DNA of 64,000 nucleotides, from assembly GCA_014529385.2 (NCBI GenBank), contig CM043944.1, positions 82,452,384-82,516,383 of the forward strand, read 5' to 3'. Under the pieces are notes generated by a model that searched no databases, was not told the DNA's origin, and was given only the letters and a program-made list of their open reading frames with translations. Numbering within the stretch: position 1 is the stretch's first letter; every line of letters starts with the position of its first letter. The DNA comes from Adiantum capillus-veneris. Its lineage: Eukaryota > Streptophyta > Polypodiopsida > Polypodiales > Pteridaceae. Positions 13,071 to 23,640 of the stretch are shown here, one piece after another. The translations under genes and the position numbers were made by a program.

Positions 13071-14714
13071 TGAAACCGGCCCGTGTGGGGGTGGTAGGCT
13101 TTGGCTTTCACCCAAAATTCTTTACTTTAGACACACACAGAGTGAATGATCAAAGGAAACCTGCGATGAGAATTAACACTTAAGCACATACACGGCTCGG
13201 AAGCTAGAATGCCCCGAGCAGACGCCGACAACCTGTAAGCCCCAAAATTGGCGCCCCTATCGGTATTTCTTTATTCTTTAGGAGGCTAAATTACAAAGAA
13301 GAGTCTTGGGAATGCTTCACATGTATCCAGCTAGATACCATCTGATTTGGCCAAATTTCCGCAACATAACAGCCCCAAAACTTGCGCAAAACCAATTTCC
13401 CTGCTAGAACTCCCCTCTATAGGCATGTACCCTCTGGTTCCTGCCCAAAAACAGTAAATTCAGCACGCTGTATTTATTAGTTTTTGCCATGTTTTCAGCC
13501 CCAAAAAGTCCCCTAGCTTTCCTCTACTAGTGGGGCACGATTCCCAAAGGTTTTGGACTTTGTATGGCTGAAAAACAGTCAATTTACAGCACATACACAT
13601 CACTGAAAACGCACCTATATGGTGAGGTTATGACCCTCACTGGTGCCTGCTTTGAAGTAGAAGTTAGCTACCCCTGTTCCTGCTCAAGGAGGCTCTTGCC
13701 TCAGCACAAAAGCATGAACCCACACAGCTGTACATCAGTCAAATGAAGAGCCCTCTTGTAGGGCATCACATAACTGCACGTAGGGGAGAGAGAGAGCAGT
13801 GTGTAGCGTGTAGGGCATCACTCCTAGCACCACACTGTAGATGAGAGGGAAAGAAAGCACTCCATAGCTCCTAACCTGTGATGACAGGTTCTCAATGAAG
13901 CATCCCCCCAGCATAAATCGAGTGCCCCCTCTTCTGCCCTTGACCTGTAATGCATCACTGAACAAATAGATGCAAAAAGGGGAAGATTTCCATGGCTGCC
14001 AAAACCTGCATATCGCTGAAAACGCAGCAAAACAGCCCTGTAAACACGCATTTGATGCCTTCCAATGCTGAAAATGAGCTCCTTAGACCTAGGTAAAGTC
14101 ACGGGAAGCTAAAACATGGAAAGAAATGGCTGAAAATCAGAGTTAACAGCCTCCAAAACTGCTCCAAAAAGTCAATTACGAGTTCTGTTCTTCCAGACTT
14201 GGTAAATTGACCAAAAAGTGCCACTTGGCACTCATACATGCAATTTCCCCGCATTGGGCTTCCTGCTTAAAAATCTCTCAATTGGTGCATCAATTGACTT
14301 TGCAGCAGAGTAATAAAATGTTTTCCTAGTCATACCGAAGGTAATGATGCGAACACATTTCACGCCCCAAAATAGCAGTTTCCTAATTTTTAGGAGATGC
14401 TTCCGTTGGGCTCCCACCGGTCTTCTGACCATCTATCCTCATTGGGACCGCATCCAAAAGTGCAACGTGGCCCAACTCTCGGATACTTTCTGTTGGTAGT
14501 CCCACCTTGACTTTATGCCTTTATTGAGTTCACTTCCTAGTATCTACCAACTTGCTAAGTGACCAACTTCCCGTCTGCGGGTGAAACTACCATCCACATT
14601 GGCCATACAATGTCCGACCATTTGCAACTTCAAAAAGAGGGTCTCAAAAATTAAACAAAAATCGTTAGAAAGAAACCAACAACTAAGGTTAGTAGTTGCC
14701 ACGTCCTCGTGACA
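13071..14714 (-). repeat. Element A, 3' LTR
   Basis: It runs from TGAAACC to CTCGTGACA, with TG..CA ends. It is about 426 bp shorter than its partner, because it lacks the internal duplication seen at 16256-17545. Confidence 0.88.
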
Positions 14715-14717
14715 TAC

Positions 14718-14726
14718 ACCCCTCTT
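14718..14726 (-). promoter_or_regulatory. Element A polypurine tract
   Basis: On the minus strand an AAGAGGGG run lies just before the LTR, the expected position for priming plus-strand DNA synthesis. Confidence 0.6.
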
Positions 14727-14873
14727 GAAATCGCAAACGTCCTCGATTGCATACCATAAATACATGCCACTGATGATCTTGTGTTGTTAGCAATCTTTTA
14801 TCATTGCATGTATCTGCAAGAAAGACTGTCAAAACATATGTACAAATGACTTAATGAGACCTTCATACTTTTG

Positions 14874-15200
14874 TCAAACTGTACACGGCCATTGCACTGA
14901 ATCCTTGAGTACATTTGATGTGCTAGCTCTATCATTACCCCTCCTTTGCAGACGTTGGGTTGGGACATACGTAGGCTGTAACCCAAAGACCTCAAGGTAA
15001 AGTTGCAATACATTTGGTGACTCTGACAGTTCATGCTCTTCCATCCACTTTGCATCCATAGGTGGATGGTTCTTGAACTTCACCACATAGCATCTTGTAG
15101 CCTGTCCCTTAACTTTTACGTGTGCAAAAGGCTCTTGCCTCTGCAAACGAGCATAATTCCACAACACTGTGACATACCACCCACGACCAAGTAAGCTCAA
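14874..15200 (-). pseudogene. Chromodomain end of element A Pol
   Basis: A 108-residue minus-strand frame. Its middle reads ATRCYVVKFKNHPPMDAKWMEE, then LQLYLEVFGLQPTY; this matches the chromodomain and tail of element B (63476-63952). In chromoviruses this C-terminal domain is thought to steer integration toward particular chromatin. The integrase that should precede it is absent: upstream text (ARLQRQEPFAHVK) joins unrelated sequence, marking the internal deletion. Confidence 0.75.
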
Positions 15201-15392
15201 ATTGCAAGATGATTTACCGATGCATCAAAGAATCCAAGCGATCGCCTCAGAGAATCGGCAAGCAGCGTGTCACCTCGCAAACCCACATCACTCCCGCAGG
15301 AGATCTAGTGGCCAATCTACCACTGTGAGACCTCTCCCTATCTCATCTTGGTTCATACTTGCAAACCCTAAAAACACAGAAGAAAATCAGCC

Positions 15393-15500
15393 CTAATTTG
15401 ACCACTTTTTAGTAGGGAGTACATGCGGAATTTCCTGTCTGTCCTGTGAAGAGGAACCCTCTACGATAATGCCCTTCCCTTTGTCGGCCATAGTATAATC
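15393..15500 (-). pseudogene. Gag start of element A, truncated
   Basis: About 90 bp inside the primer site a minus-strand ATG opens MADKGKGIIVEGSSSQDR and runs about 32 residues to a stop. It sits where Gag should begin. The rest of Gag has been lost, so this is a remnant. Confidence 0.4.
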
Positions 15501-15562
15501 CCATGTTCCTGTACTCTGTGTCTTTACCCAAAACAACTGAGGCTCACTTCTTGAGGAAAAAG

Positions 15563-15587
15563 TGATTGTATCCCGGCAATGGAACCA
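15563..15587 (-). promoter_or_regulatory. Element A primer binding site
   Basis: Directly inside the right LTR the minus strand reads TGGTTCCATTGCCGGGATAC. It starts TGG, as sites complementary to a tRNA 3' CCA end do. The tRNA species is not assigned. Confidence 0.65.
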
Positions 15588-17657
15588 TGAAACCGGCCCG
15601 TGGGGGCAGTAGGCTTTGGCTTTCACCCAAAATTCTTTACTTTAGACACACACAATGTGAGCGATCAAAGGAAACCTGCGACGGGAATTAACACTTAAGC
15701 ACACACACGGCTCGGAAGCTAGAATGCCCCGAGCAGACTTCGACAACCTGTAGGCCCCAAAATTGGCGCCACTTTCTGTATTTCTTTATTCTTTAGGAGG
15801 GTAAATTACAAAGAAGAGTCTTGGGAATGCTTCACCTGTATCCAGTTAGATACCATTTGATTTGGCCAAATTTCGACAGCATAAAAGTCCTCTACCAGCT
15901 ACCCCTGTTCCTGCTCAAGGAGGCTCTTGCCTCATCACAAAAGCATGAACCCACACAGGTGTACATCAGTCAAATGAAGAGCCCTCTTGTAGGGCATCAC
16001 ATAACTGCACGTAGGGGAGAGAGAGAGCAGTGTGTAGCATGCAGGGCATCACTCCTAGCACCACACTGTACATGAGAGGGAAAGAAAGCACTCCATAGCT
16101 CTTAACCTGTGGTGGACAGGTTCTCAATGAAGCATCCCCCCAGCATAAATCAAGTGCCCCCTCTTCTGCCCCTGACGTGTAATGCATCTGTGAACAAATA
16201 GATGCAAAAAGGGAAAGATTTCAATGGCTACCAAAAACTGCATATCACTAAAAACGCAGCAAAAAAACCTTGTGAACACGCATCTGATGCCTTCCAATGG
16301 TGTAAATGAGCTTCTTGGACCTAGGTAAAGTCATGGGAAGCTCAAAAATGGAGAGAAATGGCTGAAAATCAGAGTTAACAGCCTCCAAAACTGCTCCAAA
16401 AAGTCAGTTACGAGTTCTGTTCTCCCAGACTTGGTAAATTGACCAAAAAGTGTCACTTGGCACTCACACATGCAATTTCCCCGCATTGGGCTTCCCGCTT
16501 AAAAATCTCTCAATCGGTGCATCAGTTGACTTTGCAGCAGAGTAATAAAATGTTTCCCTGGTCATACCGAAGGTAATGACGTGAACACATTTCACGGCCC
16601 AAAATAGCAATTCCCTAATTTTTAGGAGATGCTTCCGTTGGGCTCCCACCGGTCTTCTGACCATTTATCCTCATTGGGACCGCATCCAAAAGTGCAATGT
16701 GGCCCAACTGTCGGATACTTTCTGTTGGTAGTCCCACCTTGACTTTATGCCTTCATTGAGTTCACTTCCTAGTATCCACCAACTTGCTAAGTGCGACAGG
16801 GGGGACCTACATGATCTTGAAATGAGCCTAGACATCCTTTTACTTTATGAGTTCTAGTGCTGACCAACTTCCTGTCTGCGGGTGAAACTGCGGGTGAAAA
16901 GGCAGCAAAACAGCCCTGTAAACACGCATCGGATGCCTTCCAATGCTAAAAATGAGCTCCTTGGACCTAGGTAAAGTCATGGGAAGCTCAAAAATGGAGA
17001 GAAATGGCTGAAAATCAAAGTTAACAGCCTCCAAAACTGCTGCGAAAAGTCAGTTACGATTTCTGTTCTCCCAGACTTGGTAAATTGACCAAAAAGTGCC
17101 AGTTGGCACTCATACATGCAATTTCCCTGCATTGGGCTTCCTGCTTAAAATTCTCTCAACTGGTGCATTAGTTAACTTTGCAGCAGAGTAATAAAATGTT
17201 CCCCTGGTCATATCGAAGGTAATGACGCGAACACATTTCACGGCCCAAAATAGCAGTCCCCTAATTTTTAGGAGATGCTTCTGTTGGGCTCCCACCGGTC
17301 TTCTGACCATCTATCCTCATTGGGACCGCATCCAAAAGTGCAATGCGGCCCAAATGTCGGATAATTTCTGTTGGTAGTCCCACCTTGACTTTATGCCTTT
17401 ATTGAGTTCACTTCCTAGTATCCACCAACTTGCTAAGTGTGACGGGGGGACCTACATGATCTTGAACTGAGCCTAGACATCCTTTTACTTTACGAGTTCC
17501 AATGCTGACCAACTTCCCGTATGTGGGTGAAACTACCGTCCAGATTGGCCATACAATGTACCATTGGCAACTTAAAAAAGAGGGTCTCAAAAATTAAACA
17601 AAAATCATTGGAAAAAAACCAACAACTGAGGTTAGCAGTTGCACCGTCCTCGTGAAA
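15588..17657 (-). repeat. Element A, 5' LTR with internal tandem duplication
   Basis: It starts TGAAACCGGCCCGTGGG and ends CTCGTGAAA, where the partner has GTGACA. A segment of about 645 bp is tandemly duplicated inside it (about 16256-16899 and 16900-17545). Both copies share a short insert ('gacctacatgatcttgaa') that is absent from the other LTR. Confidence 0.88.
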
Positions 17658-18174
17658 ACTAGCAATTAATAAGTCATCACTCTTGTAGTGAGTGAGCTCG
17701 ATGTATAAGTGTGCCATCACTCCAGTAGATAGACCAAGTTGGTGTAGTCAAGCATACTATCACTGGCAAATATATGCATATCCACATGTTGAGCTTGATA
17801 TCTTACCACTCTCATCAAGCTCAATACCATCTCTCCTATGCCAAGTGTCACTCAAAACCACCGCAACTTCTATGCACCAAGGGCCTTCATGAGGATATCT
17901 GCAACCTGCTCATCCATTGTCATGTACTCAAGGTCGATGTCGCTAGCCAAGACCCTCTCTCTGATGAAGTGGTAATGCACCTCAATGTTCTTCTTCCTTG
18001 CATGAATCATTGGGTTTCAAGCCAATTGTATACTTCTAAGGTTGTCACAATAGATGACAAACAACCTCCATACTACCTGCACTCCAAAGTCCTGAAGTAG
18101 AAATCACAGGCATGCTACTTCACATGCAGCCATTGCAGCACCCCTGTACTATGCCTCTATACTTGATAGAGCAA

Positions 18175-18417
18175 TCATAGGTTGCTTTTTGTTGCCCCAT
18201 GTGATAGCAACACTCCCAAGTAAAAACATGAATCCGTCGATAGACATGTGATCGTATGTTCTATCAACCCAATCTGCATCTTTATAACCATAGAGCTGCA
18301 ACTCAACATCATCCTATAAAAGAGTGCATAATCCAAAGTAGCACTTAGATAGCACAATGTGCGTCTCACTGCATCCAAGTGTGGTTTCCTAGGAGACTCC
18401 ATAAACCGACTCACCAA
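18175..18417 (-). pseudogene. Copia RT/RNase H junction fragment
   Basis: An 80-residue minus-strand frame opening VSRFMESPRKPHLDAVRR and followed by LCYLSATLDYALFY. This is the family's standard phrase after the reverse transcriptase thumb. Most of the remaining RNase H is out of frame. Confidence 0.75.
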
Positions 18418-18699
18418 TCAAACTGAGTAGCTCAACTCTGGATGTAATATAGTCAAGTACATCAAGCTAACAACCATCTTTTTATACATGCTAGCATTCT
18501 TGAGCTCTTGACTTGCATCATTTTCCATTTTCTAATTTTGATCTAAGCGCATTGCAGTTGGCTTACAATCAGCCATACACCCTCTTTTATGCGAACAATT
18601 TCAATGCCCAAGAAGCACTGCAAATCTCCCAAGTCTTTCATCTCAAAATACTCCATAAGTAGAGCCTATACACACTCTGCTTTAGCCACATTATCACCT

Positions 18700-19010
18700 C
18701 TAACAATCAAGTCATCCATATAGATGCATATCACCACAATTCCTCCTCCATTGTTTTGCACATACAATGAATGATCTACATCGGACATCTCAAAACCCAA
18801 AGAACATTAGGAATGCCACAATCCTCTCATACCAAGCTTTGGGTGCTTGCTTCAACACATAACCTGCATACAAGATCATGTAGCCTCTATTCACATAACC
18901 ATGTGGCTACACCATATACAAAGCTTCCTCCAGGTCTCTGTTCAAGAAAGAATTCTCTACATCCATCAGTTTCAATACCCATCCTAAAGTTGCTGCCACT
19001 GTAATAAACG
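18700..19010 (-). pseudogene. Copia reverse transcriptase core, broken
   Basis: On the minus strand, translation in shifting frames gives GYVLKQAPKAWYERIVAFL, then an ICIYMDDLIV catalytic box (two Asp preserved) near 18.71-18.73 kb, then DLGDLQCFLGIEI. Stops lie between these motifs. Confidence 0.65.
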
Positions 19011-20274
19011 CATGAATGGTAGCCGTCTTTGCTACACATTTGAATATCTCCTCATAATCAATACCATACGTTTGTGCATAACCTTGTCCACAAGCCTTGC
19101 CTTATACATACTCACACTGGCTTCAAAACTGTGCTTTATCTTTTACACCCATTTGAATTCAATTGCATTCTTTCTCTCTCAAGTAATTGAACCGAATGAC
19201 ATGTGCCATGTGTATCAAGGGCAGCCATCTCCTCATCCATAGCTTTTCGCCGTTTTTAATCTTTGATAGCATATTCAAAACAAGTGGCTACCACTTCCTA
19301 TGTAATCTTCACCATATATGCACAATGATGAGCCACATAACTATCATAAGTCAACCTCTGCCTAGGATTTCTTACTCTCTCATGTCCACATGGGCTAGGA
19401 TCACTTCCACGTGCCATATTCGTTGCTTACATCCTTCTTGCACCTGGATTATCCATAGAGGGTATGCCAAGTTCTCATCTCTCTTCTCAGAACCATAGTT
19501 GTCATGTTCATCATCACAAGCACCAAACTTGGGCAACTTCAAGGCATCATCAAATTTTTCCTTCCCTTTTCTTGATACATTTGACAAGCTAGTATGACCC
19601 GTTCTATCATGCAATATGCCACTCTATGGCTTCTCACCATAACCCGCACTGGGTAACCCTTGTGGGGCCGGCGCAAAACTTGTGAGACTGTGCACCTATA
19701 TTTTTAGCTACCACATTATCTCTTATATTAGCCCCTAAGTCATTCTTCACATCATCATACCAACTCTCCATTTCATAAAAAACGACATCTTTGCTCACTA
19801 TTACTTTACTTGTAACAGGATTGCATTTATACCCTTTTTGCTCAAAATACTAAAAACCTCAACCCAATAACAATGAGGCATGTTGTTCTCATTCATCAAT
19901 GCTCTAGCAATTTCTGCTATGTGCCTATTCTTCCACTCAAAAACACCATTTTTCATGCGGAGTATAATGCATGAAAATTGCCTCTGAATTCCTATACTTT
20001 TTCAAAAAAATCTTGAACTAATTGGAGGTATTCTCCCCCTCTATGTGACCTCAGACACTTTATATGTTTTCGAGTCTATATTTTGACCAAGTCCTTGAAT
20101 TTTTGGAAGTGCACAAACGCCTCACTTTTCTGTTTCATGAAATAGACATATACCGTCCTTGTATGGTCATCAACAAATCTCACATAGTATATTTATCCGC
20201 CCATAGACATAGTCCTTTCCAGACCCCATACATCTGTATGTAGTAAATTCAATGCATTTCTTCTTACATGCTTG

Positions 20275-20846
20275 TCATGAGCATGTGATGCTTTTTTTTG
20301 CTTCCCAACTCACAAGACTCACAATTTTTTTCATGGAAGAAACTTTAAATCTTGGAAAACCTGCAACCATCTCTTTAGTTTGCATCGTCTTTAGCCTTTG
20401 CAAGCTTACATGACCAATATGTTTGTGCCAGATCTCAATATCTAAAATAACTCTTGCACCTTGTGCAAACATGATAGTATTCACCTTGGGCACATTTAGA
20501 TTTGAAGTAAACCTTCCGCCCACTTTCTTTCCTTGCGCAACCAACTTTACATCCTTCTTATCGTCTTTAGCCTTTGCAAGTACAGATCTCAATATCTGCA
20601 ACAACTCATGCACCTTGTGCAAACATGATAGGTAACCTTCTGCCCACTTTCGTGCATGTGTAACCAACTTTCCATTCTTCTTATGGTCTTCATCAAAGAG
20701 ACCATCAAAGTTAAACCTAACTTGCAAACCTTGCTAAACCATCTCTCCACCAACAGAAACCAATTTATTCGTGATATTAGGTACATGTAGTACATTAAGC
20801 AGGTACTTAACTTGACCATCTGCAAGTAGTCTAGATGTAGTATCAC
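20275..20846 (-). pseudogene. Copia GAG-pre-integrase region
   Basis: A 150-residue minus-strand frame (20727-20275) contains IWHKHIGHVSLQRLKTMQTK, the hallmark His-rich phrase before copia integrase, and ends in EAKKSIT where CxxC-type zinc text should follow. Within it a segment is tandemly duplicated: the 'cgtctttagcctttgcaag' phrase occurs at about 20389 and 20563. Confidence 0.75.
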
Positions 20847-20929
20847 TGACGAAGATATGTGTATCCACCAAGGTGCACCAATGATTATGGGTGTCAGTGA
20901 CTACACATTGAGCTCAACATCTCAACATT

Positions 20930-21260
20930 TACATTATCCACTTCAATCTCATGATTTTCACCAACAATAAATCATCTATATAAATGTATGTCATCAAAAA
21001 TTTTGAATCATTTGTGATCAAATAGGCTACAATCCTCTCATGCCAAGATCTTGGTTTTTGTTTCAGTCCATAAAGTGCTTTTTTCATCTGTTGTACATAG
21101 TTGAATGTCTCACATCCCTATATCCATGTGGTTGCTCCATATAGACCTCTTCTTGCTAGCCACCATGCAAGAATTTATTATGCACATACATTTCATGCAG
21201 TACCCAATCTTTTGTTGTAGCCAATGCAATGATGGTACGAACCCACCTGGCCTTTTAACC
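20930..21260 (-). pseudogene. Second copia RT fragment
   Basis: Minus-strand text gives EEVYMEQPHGY, then KALYGLKQKPRSWHERIV, then MTYIYIDDLLLV. These are the canonical copia RT series, including the two catalytic Asp. It is separate from the RT at 18.7 kb, so two copia copies are represented. Confidence 0.7.
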
Positions 21261-21269
21261 CTTCAAAAT

Positions 21270-21520
21270 CAATTTGACATGTGAACCATTTATATTTTTC
21301 ATAATCAAGCAGAAATTGAGCTTCACACAAATGATGTATCCACTTCTTCAAAGCATACTCTTTAGCATAGAGTTCTTGTTCATAGTTCTATTGAGCTTGA
21401 CCAAGTTTCTTACTGAAAAAATCCACTAGCCTACCATCTTAGAGTAGGCAATGTGCCCCCAACCCAAAAACTAGCATCAGTTTGTAGAAGAAATGGTTTA
21501 AGTGGATCAACAATAGCTAG
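21270..21520 (-). pseudogene. Ty3/gypsy RNase H fragment
   Basis: Minus-strand translation gives LKPFLLQTDASFWVGG and, after a frameshift, FFSKKLGQAQ.NYEQELYAKEYALKKWIHHL. This is the gypsy RNase H signature, immediately upstream of a copia RT fragment on the same strand, so the junction is a chimera of two superfamilies. Confidence 0.65.
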
Positions 21521-21719
21521 TATAGGTGTTATGCTAAAGATACCTTGACGTTCTAAAAATCTTTCATGTTGATCTCCTCCCATCTTACTCCCTTTCATAG
21601 ATTTCCTTGGATCAACTATCATGCCCCCTTGCCATGCATGCCTCGTCACATGCACAGCTCCACAATGGCTCCTACCCAAGACTTGTAAAGAGGTGATTTG
21701 TTTGAACAAGCATATGTAA

Positions 21720-21842
21720 AGGCAAGGTTCAACTAGGAGCCACATATACAACATGCATAGCTTGGGGTCTAGTTGACCCAAGAAGCTCTACTCAAAGGAG
21801 TTGAATGGGAGGAGATCTGGATGCCAGTACCCCTAGTCTTAC
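21720..21842. repeat. Diverged direct repeat, copy 1 (partner at 23110)
   Basis: The 'ctctactcaa.ggagtt.aatgggaggagatc' frame is shared with 23110-23242, along with the preceding 'aaggttcaactaggagccacat' against 'gtgtggctaagggccacat'. The two copies are clearly related but strongly diverged. Confidence 0.6.
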
Positions 21843-21981
21843 ATTGCAAAACGTAAAGACTTTCCTTCTTTGACATCATATGGCCAAGGACCTTCTTTTG
21901 TCATCCTAGTCTTACATTGCAAAACATAAAGACTTGCCTTCTTTGACATCATATGGCCAAGGACCTTCTTTTGTCATCCTC
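21834..21981. repeat. Tandem duplication of a 74-bp unit
   Basis: Two adjacent copies from 'cctagtcttacattgcaaaa' to 'ccttcttttgtcatc' show only two or three differences. Confidence 0.92.
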
Positions 21982-23459
21982 AGAAATTGATTATTATGAA
22001 CCCTCATTATCCCTTAAACCATCTATATAACATACATTGGTTTTCAGCACTATCATGTGATTGTTTGTTTATCCTTTCCTTTATGGGTATGATATTGCAG
22101 AGATGATGCAACCTATGGTGAATACAACTCACAAGACTATAGGAAATGGCTATTTTCCACTAACAAAAGCATGTTTGATCTATTGCTAACAAGGCAAGGC
22201 TCGTATGTTTCTAGTTTTAATATTACTGGATTTGGATGGTAATGGCTTTGTAAGCAATACCTTGTAGTCGCTAGTTCTTATTGGAAGAGTAGCCTTTTTT
22301 CAAGAGACCAAGTCTCTCTTACTTTAGTCTGTGTAGATCTACTGGCACCAATTCATGGGGACTCCTATGGATCATGAGGATGAAAGTATTGAGCATGGAT
22401 GTCTAAATTACTAACATTGTTAGATGATACATATTCCACATGAGTAAATATGAGTTCTCATGGACCAAGATATGGGTTCCTATATTTAATATACACTATC
22501 ACAAGTCCCATGGTGCTCTTCGTTTTCTTTTGAAAGGACCATTTTAATCACATTTAACGAACCAAATATTATCGGATACAAATGCAAGTAAAAGTTTGTT
22601 AATGTAACAAGTTATGATTATGATTGTTTCTGCAAGATAGTGGCGCTTGTATTTTTTATGTGTCATGACCAGTCCCATGGTGCTCGTCTCTTCCCATTTG
22701 AAAGAACCATTAAAATCACAAGGTATCTAGAACAATTTAAATGCCCAAAGAGTATAAAAGCATGACAACCTCATGGATGGTTGGTCTAAAAGAATATTAG
22801 GATGCAGACAATGCATATCTATAATGCATATAGCAAGCCCTGTTTGATGTGAATAAAATTGTTTTCTTTGTTGATTTTAGGTGTGATCTAAGTTCATATT
22901 ATGTTTATAGCATAACTATTTTCCAATGATTGTTAAATTTAATCTTAGCACTACTTTTAACTAGTAATCATAGATTACGAAGGTCATACTTGGGAAGTTT
23001 TTATTTATTATTTCTTTCAGTAGCTGTTTAAACAATGAAAACCTTTGTTTTTGAGGAGAAAACTCTTCTCCAAGGGAGAAGTAATGCCAATTCAAGTGTT
23101 GTGTGATTGCAAGGCCCGAGCATGTGTGGCTAAGGGCCACATGTACAACATTCAATGGCTAGGGGTCCCGATAGTCGAGCCAAGGGCTCTACTCAAGGGA
23201 GTTCAATGGGAGGAGATCATCATGCCACTACGCATGGTCTTATAAGTTAGTCACAATAACATTTTTTTGTTGGTATGTTCTTACAATACTTTCCTGTACA
23301 AATTTTGGAACATACTTTTGGAACATCTTAAAAAACAATTACTTTTGCAAAGTTGTCTATGCCACCATTTTATGTGCAGGTACATGAGAGAACATCTTGC
23401 AGCTCTTGATTTTTTCAAGGCCATCCTCAAACCAATGTTTTATCATTTTTGGTCCTTCT
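21982..23459. other. No recognisable gene
   Basis: A/T-rich DNA with short frames. It includes the second copy of the diverged repeat (23110-23242), which leaves a 66-residue plus-strand frame of unknown origin. Confidence 0.4.
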
Positions 23460-23640
23460 TAGGAAACTAGCTGATCATTTTAAGGCCATAAGAGGTATAC
23501 CCTATGTTTTTGGGTACGTTGATGGTTGACCTATTCCTAGTCTTGCCTCAAAGGGAACCATGTGTATTTTCATCAATCCTTCCATTCAACATTGTGCAAT
23601 AAGTAATGTAAAATTGTTTCTTAGGGAAATAAGATGTGGG
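23460..23640 (+). pseudogene. Possible PIF/Harbinger-like transposase fragment
   Basis: Plus-strand translation reads LADHFKAIRGIPYVFGYVDG, then a stop, then PIPSLASKG. The IxGxPxxxGxxDGxxIPI pattern resembles the first catalytic-Asp region of Harbinger nucleases (HARBI1 type). Only this one motif is visible, with a stop inside it, so the call is tentative. Confidence 0.35.

Larger units (their letters stand above)
13066..17662 (-). mobile_element. LTR retrotransposon A: chromovirus-type, internally deleted
   Basis: Two LTRs (13071-14714 and 15588-17657) that begin TGAAACCGGCCCG on the plus strand flank only about 870 bp of interior. The 5-bp target duplication ACTAG is at 13066-13070 and 17658-17662. 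The element is minus-strand: a primer site beginning TGG adjoins the right LTR and a purine tract adjoins the left LTR. The interior keeps the start of Gag and the chromodomain end of Pol; everything between is gone, so it cannot be autonomous. Its LTR is related to that of element B at 48780. Confidence 0.9.
17690..20900 (-). mobile_element. Degenerate Ty1/copia relic
   Basis: Minus-strand, in normal copia order from high to low coordinate: GAG-pre-integrase (20.27-20.85 kb), decayed integrase region, reverse transcriptase (about 18.5-19.3 kb, with IYMDDL and QAPKAWYERI traces), then RNase H-like text (18175-18417). Stops and frameshifts are frequent throughout. Its 3' end is cut by element A, whose target duplication abuts this text. 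No LTRs recognised. Confidence 0.75.
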
